In this document: positions 8,044 to 16,750 of the stretch, one piece after another | Layout: every line of letters begins with the position of its first letter | Numbering within the stretch: position 1 is the first letter of the stretch | Assembly: GCA_965249525.1 (NCBI GenBank) | Contig: OZ252237.1 | Coordinates: 992,001 to 1,056,000, forward strand | Reading direction: 5' to 3' | Source of the DNA: G965240465 sp965249525 | GTDB taxonomy: Bacteria > SAR324 > JACQKK01 | Length of the DNA stretch: 64,000 nucleotides | Made by a program: the position numbers and the translations under genes | The notes under the pieces: generated by a model | Database searches by the model: none | Told to the model about the DNA's origin: nothing | What the model saw: only the letters and a program-made list of their open reading frames with translations

Positions 8044-9452
8044 ATTTTTACTTTGGTTAAATTTACAAAATTGTTAATGTCTAAAAATTTTGTATGTTTA
8101 TTTTTAGAGAATAATTCAGGATTTTTATCCAGAGATTCTTTCATACGATTTACATACTCTAGATTTTTTTCTGTCAGGAGAAAATTGCGGTTCAGATTTA
8201 AAGACGACCGACCAACTGTTCCACTTCCAGCAAAAGGGTCAAAAATTAAATCATCAATAAATGAGTAGTATCTGATAACTCTATTACATAGTTCTAAGGG
8301 AAAAACTGCACTATGTACTTTATCAAAAGTTGGTTCAATCATCCAAATATTTGTGGTTTCATACTTTCCTATAACTTTACTATTCTGTAATTTTTCCCCA
8401 CTATATTGATGCATATTCCAATCAATTAATTTATCCGTTTTTTTTCTATAAACCATTAGCATTTCGGAAACAGGATTTGGCTTATAGCCCAATGGTTTTC
8501 TATGCTGTAAGAATCCTGCATTCCTATTTTTTACACTTACCTCTGGTTTAACCCACACGATATCATCAATAAATTCCCATCCCATTTTTACTAACAGGGG
8601 GTGAATATCATAAGGTATAGGATATCTTTTACTGGCATGAGCACGGCTTATTCGTGGAACAATAACCGGTGAGGTATTAAGCACAAAAAATCTTCCTTCT
8701 TTTGTAGCTCGATAAACCCCCTTAAAAACTTTTTCTAAAAATTTTAAATATTCATTATAACTTTGGTAAATAGAGTAGTCTCTGGCATTATAGTACGGGG
8801 GAGAAGTAAAAGTTAGATGAATAGAATCTTTTGGAACAAATTTTAATACATCTATAACATCACCTTGAACGACCGTATTTTTAAGATAGGCTGGAAACTC
8901 ATCATGCCTTTCTCTAATTTCTGATTTATAACTTACTCCATTAATCTCTTTGTTGATAACTTCTTTTATTAATTCATTTGGATGATTAATCAGCTTTGAT
9001 AATTCTTCTTTTACTTCATGATTTTTAGAGAAAATAAATAATCCCCTAATAGCCTGCATTACAACCTTAGGATCTATATCCGACAACAATCTAATTAGTA
9101 TTGGTATTGCTTTCTCGTTCCTTAACCTTCCAATAGCAGAAACAGATTCTCTCCTTACTTCTGTACTTTTATCCTTTTCTGCATAACTAGCAAAAGTATC
9201 CAATAGAGAAATATCACCCATTTTACCAAGATTTTTTATAGCCAAACATCTGATTGCTTCGTTCTCTCTGTTCAGTAAATTTAATAAAGGTTCCTTACTA
9301 TGACTGTTTTGTAATCTACCTAATTTTTCTAGCATGTAAATAATAGTGCTATTATTTTGATATTGTAAAAATGACAAGAGAGCTCCAGTGTCATTTTTCA
9401 AGCTATCAATCTGCTCTATATTTATTTTTTTGCTTATTACATAGCGATTCAT
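8040..9452 (-). CDS. HEAT-repeat-fused beta-class DNA methyltransferase
   Basis: A 470-residue modification enzyme. Residues about 10-160 are HEAT-like helical repeats (for example NEAIRCLAIKNLGKMGD and STEVRRESVSAIGRLRNEKA). The C-terminal 300 residues are a methylase with motif IV TSPPYYN and motif I DPFAGSGT, in beta order; N4-cytosine methylation is the more likely product, by family analogy only. The ATG at 9452 has AGGTGG about 5 bases upstream. Longer in-frame starts reach into the duplicated emrE sequence and are artefacts of the junction. It is the upstream gene of a two-gene AT-rich R-M unit. Confidence 0.86.
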   Translation of the reverse strand: MNRYVISKKINIEQIDSLKNDTGALLSFLQYQNNSTIIYMLEKLGRLQNSHSKEPLLNLLNRENEAIRCLAIKNLGKMGDISLLDTFASYAEKDKSTEVRRESVSAIGRLRNEKAIPILIRLLSDIDPKVVMQAIRGLFIFSKNHEVKEELSKLINHPNELIKEVINKEINGVSYKSEIRERHDEFPAYLKNTVVQGDVIDVLKFVPKDSIHLTFTSPPYYNARDYSIYQSYNEYLKFLEKVFKGVYRATKEGRFFVLNTSPVIVPRISRAHASKRYPIPYDIHPLLVKMGWEFIDDIVWVKPEVSVKNRNAGFLQHRKPLGYKPNPVSEMLMVYRKKTDKLIDWNMHQYSGEKLQNSKVIGKYETTNIWMIEPTFDKVHSAVFPLELCNRVIRYYSFIDDLIFDPFAGSGTVGRSSLNLNRNFLLTEKNLEYVNRMKESLDKNPELFSKNKHTKFLDINNFVNLTKVKI

Positions 9453-9468
9453 TTTACCACCTTTATCA

Positions 9469-9531
9469 GTCCTAATGGGAGATGGAGTTGGACAGGGTGT
9501 TGATAACCAACACCCCGCTGGCAATCAAGCC
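9469..9531. repeat. 63-bp emrE 3'-end repeat (right, original copy)
   Basis: This is the 3' end of the intact SMR pump gene. It is repeated at 6968-7030 on the other side of the AT-rich R-M module, so the module is bracketed by direct repeats. Confidence 0.92.
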
Positions 9532-9801
9532 GATGCCCACCACTGCCGGCAGGTCCAGCGACTGCTTGAAAAAGAAAAAGCCAATGGCAGAGACCAGCAC
9601 GATACCCACACCAGCCCAAATGGCATACACCAGCCCGATAGGAATAAATTTAAGGGTAAGAGACAGAAAATAGAAGGAAATCACATAGGATACCACGCAA
9701 ATGACTGAGGGCCATAGGCGTGTAAAGCCTTCAGCTGCTTTCAGTGCAGACATGCCAATGACCTCGCTGATAATGGCCACCAATAAATACATCAAGCCCA
9801 T
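9472..9801 (-). CDS. Small multidrug resistance (SMR) efflux protein, EmrE-like
   Basis: A 109-residue inner-membrane proton antiporter with four transmembrane helices, expected to export lipophilic cations. The essential membrane Glu is in SEVIGMSALK near residue 13, and helix 3 carries the conserved GLVYAIWAGVGIVLVS. Length is typical. AAGAGG lies upstream of the ATG. The gene is intact, although its last 20 codons also occur as a stray copy at 6968-7030. Confidence 0.92.
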   Translation of the reverse strand: MGLMYLLVAIISEVIGMSALKAAEGFTRLWPSVICVVSYVISFYFLSLTLKFIPIGLVYAIWAGVGIVLVSAIGFFFFKQSLDLPAVVGIGLIASGVLVINTLSNSISH

Positions 9802-9964
9802 GGCAAGCCTCTTTGTGAGATGGGCTGGCAGCTAACTGCCAGCATTGAATGAGGTAAGTGATAGTTGGAAGTTGAAAAGAAATTGTTTAAGCTGTGAATA
9901 TGCTGTACATATGTTGTATTTCCTTGGGGTGTTTTTGTCAATCTAGCAAAAGGACAGGTGTACT

Positions 9965-10942
9965 ATGATGCGTTTCTTTGTTGCCCTAGGTGTTGCCCTA
10001 GGTGTTGCCCTTGGCATTCCTCTGGGTGTGGCACCCGTACACGCCAAAGATACTGTTACAGTTGCAGTATCGTCTATTGTGGAACATCCTGCCCTCAATG
10101 CGGTGCGTGATGGACTGAAAGCAGGTCTCAAAAAAGCAGGCTATGTTGAAGGTAAAAAATTGATTTTTAAGTTTCAGACTGCACAAGGCAAGCCCAGTAT
10201 TGCTGCACAGATTGCGCGGCAGTATGTTGGCGAAAAACCCGATGTGTTGGTGGGCATCGCCACGCCAACGGCACAGGCACTGGCAGTCGCTACCAAAGAT
10301 ATCCCTATTATCTTTACTGCGGTTACCGACCCTGTAGGGGCAAAGCTGTTGTCTAATTTGCGCAAGCCCAAGGGCAACATTACCGGTCTTTCTGATATGT
10401 CGCCGGTAGATCAACACCTGGCAGCGATTAAGAGCATCGTGCCTAGGGCAAAGACTCTGGGGCTGGTCTATAATCCCGGCGAGGCGAACTCGGTATCCTT
10501 GGTCAATTCGGTAAAGAAATATGCGCCAAAATATAAGCTGAGGGTGGTGGAGGGAACGGCATCGCGAACTTCTGAAGTACAAGGCGCTGCGCGTGTGGTT
10601 GCTGGCAAGGTGGATGTCATCTATGCCATGACCGATAACACCATCGCCTCAGCCATCAGTGCGCTGATAAGTGCTGCCAACGAAGCCAACACTCCCGTAT
10701 TTGGTGCAGAAACCAGCTATGTGGAAGCAGGTGCGGTTGCGGCTATCGGGTTTGATTATTACCAGGTTGGGGTACAGACGGCAGATTATGTTGTTGCTAT
10801 CCTAGAGGGCAAATCTCCTCGGGATTTACCAGGTAAAATTGCTGTGGGATCGGATATTTTTGTCAATAGAAAAGCTGCCAAACAACTCAAGGTGAGACTG
10901 CCGAGAAAGCTTGTTAGGAGAGCCACCAAAGTCATCAAATAG
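9965..10942 (+). CDS. Periplasmic substrate-binding protein of a tryptophan-type (TrpXYZ-like) ABC transporter
   Basis: A 325-residue secreted binding protein. Residues 1 to about 27 are a signal peptide ending in VHA. The mature part begins VTVAVSSIVEHPALNAVRDG and contains GIATPTAQALAVATKDIPII, matching the ABC_sub_bind family (PF04392) that includes tryptophan and tyrosine binding proteins. The next genes encode the permease and ATPase. Substrate is probably an aromatic amino acid or analogue, inferred from family. About 160 bases upstream hold no gene. Confidence 0.86.
   Translation: MMRFFVALGVALGVALGIPLGVAPVHAKDTVTVAVSSIVEHPALNAVRDGLKAGLKKAGYVEGKKLIFKFQTAQGKPSIAAQIARQYVGEKPDVLVGIATPTAQALAVATKDIPIIFTAVTDPVGAKLLSNLRKPKGNITGLSDMSPVDQHLAAIKSIVPRAKTLGLVYNPGEANSVSLVNSVKKYAPKYKLRVVEGTASRTSEVQGAARVVAGKVDVIYAMTDNTIASAISALISAANEANTPVFGAETSYVEAGAVAAIGFDYYQVGVQTADYVVAILEGKSPRDLPGKIAVGSDIFVNRKAAKQLKVRLPRKLVRRATKVIK
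9975..10016 (+). repeat. 12-bp tandem repeat in a signal-peptide coding region
   Basis: The unit gttgccctaggt is repeated about three times and encodes the GVAL/VALG repeats of the hydrophobic core of the downstream binding protein's signal peptide. Copy number changes would lengthen or shorten the core by four residues. Confidence 0.75.
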
Positions 10943-10965
10943 TGCTTTTGCGGTAGTTGTTTCAC

Positions 10966-11877
10966 ATGAATGCTTTTGCATTTTTTGGCGCAATTGAGAT
11001 AGGGCTGGTCTACGGCTTTGTGGCTTTTGGCGTATATTTGACTTTCCGTGTATTGAATTTTCCTGATCTGACTGTTGACGGCAGCTTCCCCCTAGGGGGT
11101 GCTGTTGTGGCTGCGCTGCTGGTGGGGGGACATTCCCCATTGGTTGCCAATGTGGCTGCCTTCTTCGCAGGCGGTGTTGCGGGTTTTATCACAGCTGCTT
11201 TGGTGGTGCGATTTGGCATCCTGCATTTGCTGGCGAGCATCTTAACCATGATTGCAGCATTTTCTATTAATATCCGCATTATGGGCAGACCTAATATCCC
11301 GCTGCTGGGCGTGGATACTATTATCTCACCCTTTGAAAATTGGGGGCTGGCTTTATTATATGTGCGTCCTTTATTTGTCGGTGCGCTGATTGTTATTGCA
11401 GCCTGGATGCTGATACGTTTCTTGCTTAGCGACAGCGGACTTGCCTTGCGGGCAACAGGTGCCAATCAGCCGATGGCGCAGGCACAGGGCATCCATACAA
11501 ATTTTTATGTATATCTGGGTTTGATGCTGTCCAACGCACTGGTAGCACTAGGCGGTGCCTTATTTTCCCAGACCAATGGCTTTGCTGATGTAACCAGCGG
11601 TGTGGGAACCATTGTGATTGGACTGGCATCGGTTATTTTAGGTGAAGCTTTATTACGGTCTAAACACATGGTTGTTATCATCATATCTTGTGTGGTGGGG
11701 TCTGTGCTGTACCGCTTGGCAATTGCAATTACTTTAAGTACAGGCGTACTGGGATTAAAAGCCTCTGACTTAAATTTAATCACCGCACTCTTGGTCACAT
11801 TGGCGTTAATTGTACCGAAAATAAAAGATAAATTTTATCAATTACTCTCAAAGCATGATTACCACAAAAAACATTGA
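10966..11877 (+). CDS. ABC transporter permease, branched-chain/TrpY-like
   Basis: A 303-residue inner-membrane permease with about eight hydrophobic segments and the BPD_transp_2 landmarks LTVDGSFPLGG and GLALRATGANQPMAQAQGI. It starts 23 bases after the binding-protein stop. No good ribosome binding site is seen at the ATG, so reinitiation from the upstream gene is likely. It overlaps the ATPase gene by 23 bases. Confidence 0.88.
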   Translation: MNAFAFFGAIEIGLVYGFVAFGVYLTFRVLNFPDLTVDGSFPLGGAVVAALLVGGHSPLVANVAAFFAGGVAGFITAALVVRFGILHLLASILTMIAAFSINIRIMGRPNIPLLGVDTIISPFENWGLALLYVRPLFVGALIVIAAWMLIRFLLSDSGLALRATGANQPMAQAQGIHTNFYVYLGLMLSNALVALGGALFSQTNGFADVTSGVGTIVIGLASVILGEALLRSKHMVVIIISCVVGSVLYRLAIAITLSTGVLGLKASDLNLITALLVTLALIVPKIKDKFYQLLSKHDYHKKH

Positions 11878-12628
11878 GGTTATCTTTAACCCCGCAACAG
11901 TTTTAGAAAACCACGCCCTTAAAAGCGTGTCTGTTACTATTGCTAAGAATGAATTTGTAACCTTAATTGGATCCAACGGCGCCGGCAAGAGTACTTTCTT
12001 AAATGTTTTATCAGGCGACTGTCCCATCAGCAGAGGACAGCTTTATATTGATGATAAAGAAATCACCACCATGAGGGTGCATCAGCGAGCCCCTTTTGTG
12101 GCGCGTGTGTTTCAAAATCCTTTGCAAGGCACCTGTGTCAATTTAACCATTGCAGAAAATTTTGCTCTGGCTTTTATGCGCGGCAAAAGGCGTCTGGGGC
12201 ATATTGCGGTTTCCAGCAAAAGACGTGCTTTCTTTCGCCAGCATCTCTGTATTTTGGGACTCGGTTTAGAAGACAGATTGGATGACCAAATTGGCATGTT
12301 ATCTGGCGGGCAGCGTCAGGCCATTAGTCTGGTCATGTCCATTCTGCAAGACAGCAAAATTTTACTGCTGGATGAACACACCGCCGCACTTGACCCCTAT
12401 ATGTCTGATTTTATCCTCAAGCTCACACAAAAACTGGCACAACAACACCAATTGACCATCTTAATGGTTACGCATTCCATGAAGGATGCCCTGGCACTCG
12501 GCACACGCACCTTGATGATGCATCAAGGGAAAATTCTGCTGGACCTCAAAGGAAAACAACGCAGCCAGATGACCATCCCCAAATTGCTCAATCTGTTTGA
12601 AAACCACACAGGCTATTTAACAGCATGA
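11855..12628 (+). CDS. ABC transporter ATP-binding protein, TrpZ-like
   Basis: A 257-residue ATPase that powers the preceding permease. All motifs are present: Walker A GSNGAGKST, Q-loop VFQNP, signature LSGGQRQ, Walker B ILLLDEHTAALD with the following Glu replaced by the usual D/E pair, and switch His in VTHS. It starts inside the permease gene (23-base overlap), indicating translational coupling. Confidence 0.92.
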   Translation: MITTKNIEVIFNPATVLENHALKSVSVTIAKNEFVTLIGSNGAGKSTFLNVLSGDCPISRGQLYIDDKEITTMRVHQRAPFVARVFQNPLQGTCVNLTIAENFALAFMRGKRRLGHIAVSSKRRAFFRQHLCILGLGLEDRLDDQIGMLSGGQRQAISLVMSILQDSKILLLDEHTAALDPYMSDFILKLTQKLAQQHQLTILMVTHSMKDALALGTRTLMMHQGKILLDLKGKQRSQMTIPKLLNLFENHTGYLTA

Positions 12629-12635
12629 CTGCTGT

Positions 12636-12722
12636 ATATCAATGGTGGTAGCTTCAAGTCTGCTGCCTAGTCGCAGCCAATATTAGCTTTTTATGGAGGA
12701 AACCCAAAATGTCAGAACAGGC
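12636..12722 (+). repeat. Duplicated leader and start region, copy 1
   Basis: The segment from atatcaatggtggtagcttc through the ribosome binding site and first codons of the next gene is repeated at 13596-13689. The two tandem genes therefore share a leader that may carry the promoter or a control element. Confidence 0.85.
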
Positions 12723-13560
12723 TGCCAGCAAGTCATTTACAGAACATGATCTGTATCCCATCCTTAGCGATTTTTTATACTATGGATATGGTATTTACAG
12801 CAAACGTATCGATGAATTGAGGTCCAGCAATAACCGCGCTCCGAGAAGCAATCGGTGGCTGCATCCCGATGTGGTCGGCATGGAACCCTTGGATGAAGAT
12901 TGGAGTCAGGCAATTAAAGACTGTGTAAAGGAACACAAAGATAAACAGGTGAAGCTATGGTCTTTTGAAGTAAAACTTGAGGTGAAACAATCCAATATAA
13001 GGGAGGTCTTTTTTCAAACGGTCAGCAATTCTTCCTGGGCTAACTATGGCTACTTGGCTGCTGCCCAACTTCATCCACATGCCCTTAAAGAACTGCATAT
13101 GCTGTCCAGTTTGCATGGCATCGGTTTTATCCGTCTTAATACAGAAGACCTAACAGAAAGCGAAACCATGATACCTGCCCAAGAACGTGGTGTTGACTGG
13201 GAAACCGCCAACCGACTGGAAAGGGAAAACGGAGATTTTAAGGAGTACATCAGTAAGATCAAAGAATTTTATCAAGCAGGTGTAATAAATCCCACAGACT
13301 GGGATGCTAAGATAATTGAGGACGATTCTCCCAGAAAAGACCTGTCTGAAACACCTGTTCGTTTTAAAATTAATCGTACAGACAAAATCTATGTTCTGGT
13401 CTCTGAAAACCCCCGCAAACCCGATACTCACGGCTGGCATGCCTTTAATATTCTGCTCAATGGAGAAAAGGGAATGTCTGTGGAAGACTATCTTGATAAC
13501 GGTGGCGGGTGGAACCACCTGCGCCATGATATAGCTAAGAAATTTATTGAAATCAGGTAA
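12709..13560 (+). CDS. HrgA-like (COG2958) protein with PD-(D/E)xK-type domain and extra C-terminal domain
   Basis: A 283-residue protein related to HrgA of Helicobacter pylori, a gene found in place of a restriction gene. The core (residues about 8-205) has WLHPDVVGME, then LWSFEVK about 45 residues later, then FFQTVSNSSWANYGYL. The first two fit the PD and ExK of a nuclease fold; activity is unproven. It lacks the N-terminal HTH of its neighbour but has about 80 extra C-terminal residues (from SETPVRFKINRTDKIYVLV) that I do not recognise. GGAGG lies 9 bases before the ATG. Probably a defence component, by relatives and context. Confidence 0.75.
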   Translation: MSEQAASKSFTEHDLYPILSDFLYYGYGIYSKRIDELRSSNNRAPRSNRWLHPDVVGMEPLDEDWSQAIKDCVKEHKDKQVKLWSFEVKLEVKQSNIREVFFQTVSNSSWANYGYLAAAQLHPHALKELHMLSSLHGIGFIRLNTEDLTESETMIPAQERGVDWETANRLERENGDFKEYISKIKEFYQAGVINPTDWDAKIIEDDSPRKDLSETPVRFKINRTDKIYVLVSENPRKPDTHGWHAFNILLNGEKGMSVEDYLDNGGGWNHLRHDIAKKFIEIR

Positions 13561-13595
13561 CAGCTGGCTGCCCCATTGCTGGGAGAGACAGGCGC

Positions 13596-13689
13596 ATATC
13601 AATGGTGGTAGCTTCAAGTTTCCTGCTGCTACCTAGCCGCAGCAAATATTACCTTTTTTATAGAGGAAACCCAAAATGTCAGAACAGGC
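13596..13689 (+). repeat. Duplicated leader and start region, copy 2
   Basis: Second copy of the leader at 12636-12722, a few bases longer. It is preceded by gggagagacaggcg (13581-13594), which recurs after the second paralogue at 14669-14682, so the duplicated unit includes the gene's 3' flank. Confidence 0.83.
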
Positions 13690-14635
13690 AGAAACAACTA
13701 AGAAACCTACACAAATAGAGATGATTAAGGAATGTCTTGAGAAAAGCCCTGAGCAAAGATTCACAGTTGGCGAACTTGCAAAGTGGATAATGAAACACTA
13801 TCCAGAAGCCATGCAGGAAAAAAAAGACAAGGCCATAGCCAGGGGAACTTCCCTACACACTGAAAAAGATTTAATGCAGCAACTCGTTGCTGAAATTGGT
13901 GCTCGGCGTGCAGATCTACAAAAGAAATATCCTCATATAAAAACAACCGAAGAACGTCCCCGAAAGTATTATTTCACCCAAGACACCGACAGTACTGAGG
14001 TAAAAAAATCCGAACAGGTTTCAGCTGCTAGCAAGTCGGTCGCAGAACATGATCTTTATTTCCCCCTTATTGATTTTTTGCAATCTGAATATAGTATTTA
14101 CAGCAAACGTATTGATGAGAAGAAGTCCCGCAATACCCGCGGACCCAAAGGCAATCAGTGGCTTCATCCAGATGTGGTCAGCCTAGAAACCCTGGATGAA
14201 GATTGGGATCCGGAGATAAAAGCATGTGTGAAGGAACATAAAGATAAACAGGTGAAGTTATGGTCTTTTGAGGTAAAAGTTTTAGTGAATCAATCCAATT
14301 TAAGACAAGCTTTTTTTCAAACCGTCAGCAATTCTTCCTGGGCTAATTATGGCTACTTGGTTGCCGCTACACTTACTCTTGGCCCAGAAGCCCTTAAAGA
14401 GCTTCGTATGCTGTCCAGCTTGCATGGCATCGGCTTTATCCGTCTTAATACAGAAGACCCAGAAGACAACGAAACCATGATACCCGCCACAGAACGTGGT
14501 ATTGACTGGGACACCGCCAACCGACTGGCAAGGCAAAACAAAGATTTTTGGGGTTACGTCAAGACGGTCAAAGAATTTTATCAGACAGGCTCCATAAAGC
14601 CTGATGACTGGGATTCAAAATTCCTGCTTGAATAG
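13676..14635 (+). CDS. HrgA-like (COG2958) protein, N-terminal HARE-HTH-like domain plus PD-(D/E)xK-type domain
   Basis: A 319-residue paralogue of the preceding gene. Residues about 10-100 form a HARE-HTH-like DNA-binding domain (QIEMIKECLEKSPEQRFTVG, then a basic helix and KYYFTQ strand). Residues 120-319 repeat the nuclease-like core with WLHPDVVS, LWSFEVK and FFQTVSNSSWANYGYL. Unlike the first copy it stops right after the core. The GAGG ribosome binding site and leader are duplicated. The pair may be a two-part module in which one member reads DNA and the other carries a different accessory domain; this is inference. Confidence 0.77.
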   Translation: MSEQAETTKKPTQIEMIKECLEKSPEQRFTVGELAKWIMKHYPEAMQEKKDKAIARGTSLHTEKDLMQQLVAEIGARRADLQKKYPHIKTTEERPRKYYFTQDTDSTEVKKSEQVSAASKSVAEHDLYFPLIDFLQSEYSIYSKRIDEKKSRNTRGPKGNQWLHPDVVSLETLDEDWDPEIKACVKEHKDKQVKLWSFEVKVLVNQSNLRQAFFQTVSNSSWANYGYLVAATLTLGPEALKELRMLSSLHGIGFIRLNTEDPEDNETMIPATERGIDWDTANRLARQNKDFWGYVKTVKEFYQTGSIKPDDWDSKFLLE

Positions 14636-14680
14636 ATTCAACTTTTACCAACCCCAAATCTTTTCTTGGGGAGAGACAGG

Positions 14681-14725
14681 CGGAGAGGGAGGGATTCAGA
14701 ACCCCCGATGCAGTCACTCGGCACT
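14681..14725 (-). pseudogene. tRNA-Ser remnant (3' arm joined to a D-arm fragment)
   Basis: Bases 14681-14714 match 16628-16660, the acceptor and T-arm end of the intact tRNA-Ser, with one inserted A. They are followed by cactcggcac, which resembles 16698-16707 in the tRNA's 5' part. The anticodon and variable arms are missing. The remnant and the intact tRNA bracket the R-M pair at 14746-16483. Confidence 0.8.
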
Positions 14726-14745
14726 ATTGAGAAACTGGTTTTTAT

Positions 14746-15618
14746 TCATATATTGGTTTGGAATAGGATAAACGAACCGTTCTTCAAATGTTTTAGTTTG
14801 TTGACTATCAAATCATCAGGCAAACAATCTTTTTTATTGCCAAAAGTACTTGCCATCTTCTTAATGGCTTCTTGTTCCAACTTTTGATAATTTTGATCTG
14901 GGTATCCGGGGACAATCATATTTAAAGTATTGTCTTTAATTGCAGGATAGAGGTTTGGATTAAGTACATTCGCTTCGTTGGTAACCTCAGACATAACACG
15001 CATTCGGATACTCACTGAGGCATCTTTATTCTTTCTTACTTTAGCAAGGTGTTCCCGTTTCCAATTAAAACCTAGGACACTATCTGCTGCACGTATAGCA
15101 TCTGAATCATCTTTAAGGTTGGTGTCTTGCATTGCCTCATAAAGAGCATCTTTTAAGGCTGATTTAATGTTGTCTGTCGCACTTATTGTTTCAAAGAAAC
15201 TGCCCTGTACCAAACATACTTTGCAATTATTAGATTTATATCCACGAATAAGGTAATAAACTTCTCGTATCTTAAGCAGATAAGGATCTATATCTTGATT
15301 TTCTCTCATTTGTTTGTATAATTTACCTCTTGGATTAATATATTCAATAGTATTTTTATACGCACTTGGAATAGTTGAATTAAAAGACGCAATTGTATAT
15401 CCATTCCTTGCATCTTTTATTTCAATAAATTCACCGCCTTGAAACATTGAATTGTTTTGATTTGTTTGTAGTACAATATCAGGAAATAAAGCCGAGCTGC
15501 CCCGACACGCAATAAGATCATCTCGCAGCATAAAATTTTCTGCTGCAAGTCTAGTAGACTTTAAATTATGCCTGCGTTGATAAATATCATTAAATAGATG
15601 ATATGCTGATGCTGTCAT
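14746..15618 (-). CDS. Probable Type II restriction endonuclease, PD-(D/E)xK
   Basis: A 290-residue AT-rich gene that I cannot place in a named family. The motif FPDIVLQTN, followed after about 15 residues by EFIEIKD, fits a PD-(D/E)xK catalytic core. Its start lies inside the 3' end of the methylase gene (29-base overlap), the normal arrangement of a coupled R-M pair. The N-terminal part is helical, and the C-terminal half (from about residue 130) is probably involved in target recognition or dimerisation. Function follows mainly from pairing. Confidence 0.72.
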   Translation of the reverse strand: MTASAYHLFNDIYQRRHNLKSTRLAAENFMLRDDLIACRGSSALFPDIVLQTNQNNSMFQGGEFIEIKDARNGYTIASFNSTIPSAYKNTIEYINPRGKLYKQMRENQDIDPYLLKIREVYYLIRGYKSNNCKVCLVQGSFFETISATDNIKSALKDALYEAMQDTNLKDDSDAIRAADSVLGFNWKREHLAKVRKNKDASVSIRMRVMSEVTNEANVLNPNLYPAIKDNTLNMIVPGYPDQNYQKLEQEAIKKMASTFGNKKDCLPDDLIVNKLKHLKNGSFILFQTNI

Positions 15619-16483
15619 TTGTTTTTTCTTCTGTAAATTTAATATAGGAATTTCTACTTGGCTTGCCCCATATCGCAGCTATGTTTTCAGTATAGCGATA
15701 ATAATGGAGAAACTTATCTACGCAATCGAATGGACGCAATTTATTTATTCTTTCTTTGACACAGTCAATATTTTTGGGGTCAATCTCCACACCAATTGAT
15801 TTTCTATTTAATTGACTAGCAACAACAAGCGTTGTGCCTGTTCCTGCAAAGGGGTCAAAAATCATATCTCCCTTTTTTGAGGATGATAAAATTATTCTTA
15901 AAAGTAAGGCAATGGGCGATTGTTGTTTATGAAAGCGCAACCCATTTGCAGTTCTCACAGGTTCTTTACCTGCAAAATATCCAGAGGTTAATTCACGAAT
16001 ATCATCCCAAACATCGGTTACATAAACCCCTCTCTCTCTTGCTTGCTTATAATGTGGCATAAGCGGGGGATCAATCCGCAACTTGTGGAATACACGAGCC
16101 TGTGCACCATTTGTAGCTTGCACAATGATTTGATAGTGTTTTCCAAATTTATTTTTACATGGAACTGCCGAAGTCATTTTTTTCCAAACTATAAGATTTT
16201 GGAATGACCACCCCGATTCCCGTAATGATTCTAAAACGAACTCCGTGTTCTTCTCACGCTGCATAAAATAAACTGCACCACCTTTTTTTGTTTTGGCACG
16301 TAGTGCCTGCAAAACACCCCTAATCCAATTCCAATAGATGTGTACCTCTTGGCTGTCATCAAAGTATCTATAAAAACGCTTTTGATTAAAAGGTGGATCA
16401 AAGAAGGTTAAGCTTATTCGTTCATCAGTATTATAAAGCCACCGAAGGCAGTCATCTTTAAAAATTTTAGGCTGCTTACTCAT
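15590..16483 (-). CDS. Beta-class N6-adenine-type DNA methyltransferase
   Basis: A 297-residue methylase of the R-M pair. Motif IV is DPPFN near residue 30 and motif I is DPFAGTGTTLVVASQ in the C-terminal half. The DPPF form of motif IV favours N6-adenine methylation. AAGGGG precedes the ATG by 8 bases. It sits between tRNA-Ser and the endonuclease gene. Composition is more AT-rich than the housekeeping genes around it. Confidence 0.87.
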   Translation of the reverse strand: MSKQPKIFKDDCLRWLYNTDERISLTFFDPPFNQKRFYRYFDDSQEVHIYWNWIRGVLQALRAKTKKGGAVYFMQREKNTEFVLESLRESGWSFQNLIVWKKMTSAVPCKNKFGKHYQIIVQATNGAQARVFHKLRIDPPLMPHYKQARERGVYVTDVWDDIRELTSGYFAGKEPVRTANGLRFHKQQSPIALLLRIILSSSKKGDMIFDPFAGTGTTLVVASQLNRKSIGVEIDPKNIDCVKERINKLRPFDCVDKFLHYYRYTENIAAIWGKPSRNSYIKFTEEKTNDSISISSI

Positions 16484-16627
16484 TTATTAAACCCCTTTAT
16501 CTTCTAAAACCTTGAATGCCTTTGGAAGAATAATGTGCGTCTCCATCTAGGCATTTCTTCAATGTTTTTCTCAAAGTTTTTTTCTAGCAACTGAGTCATA
16601 GTCAACCTCATTTGGCAGCGTGTATGA

Positions 16628-16714
16628 CGGAGAGGGAGGGATTCGAACCCCCGATGCAGTTGCCTGCATAGTGGATTTCGAGTCCACCGCCTTCGACCAC
16701 TCGGCCACCTCTCC
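16628..16714 (-). tRNA. tRNA-Ser (anticodon CGA)
   Basis: On the minus strand a class II tRNA can be folded: acceptor GGAGAGG/CCTCTCC, anticodon stem GTGGA/TCCAC around CTCGAAA, a long variable arm and the T-loop GTTCGAATC. Discriminator base G suits tRNA-Ser. CCA is not encoded. A fragment of its 3' end lies at 14681. Confidence 0.95.
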
Positions 16715-16750
16715 TGTGGGGAGATTGTAGCAGTATGAGAGAAGTCAGGG

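Noticed and set aside
8040..9524. Extended N-terminus of the HEAT methylase
   Set aside because: The extra 24 residues read through the duplicated emrE end; the ATG at 9452 has its own ribosome binding site.
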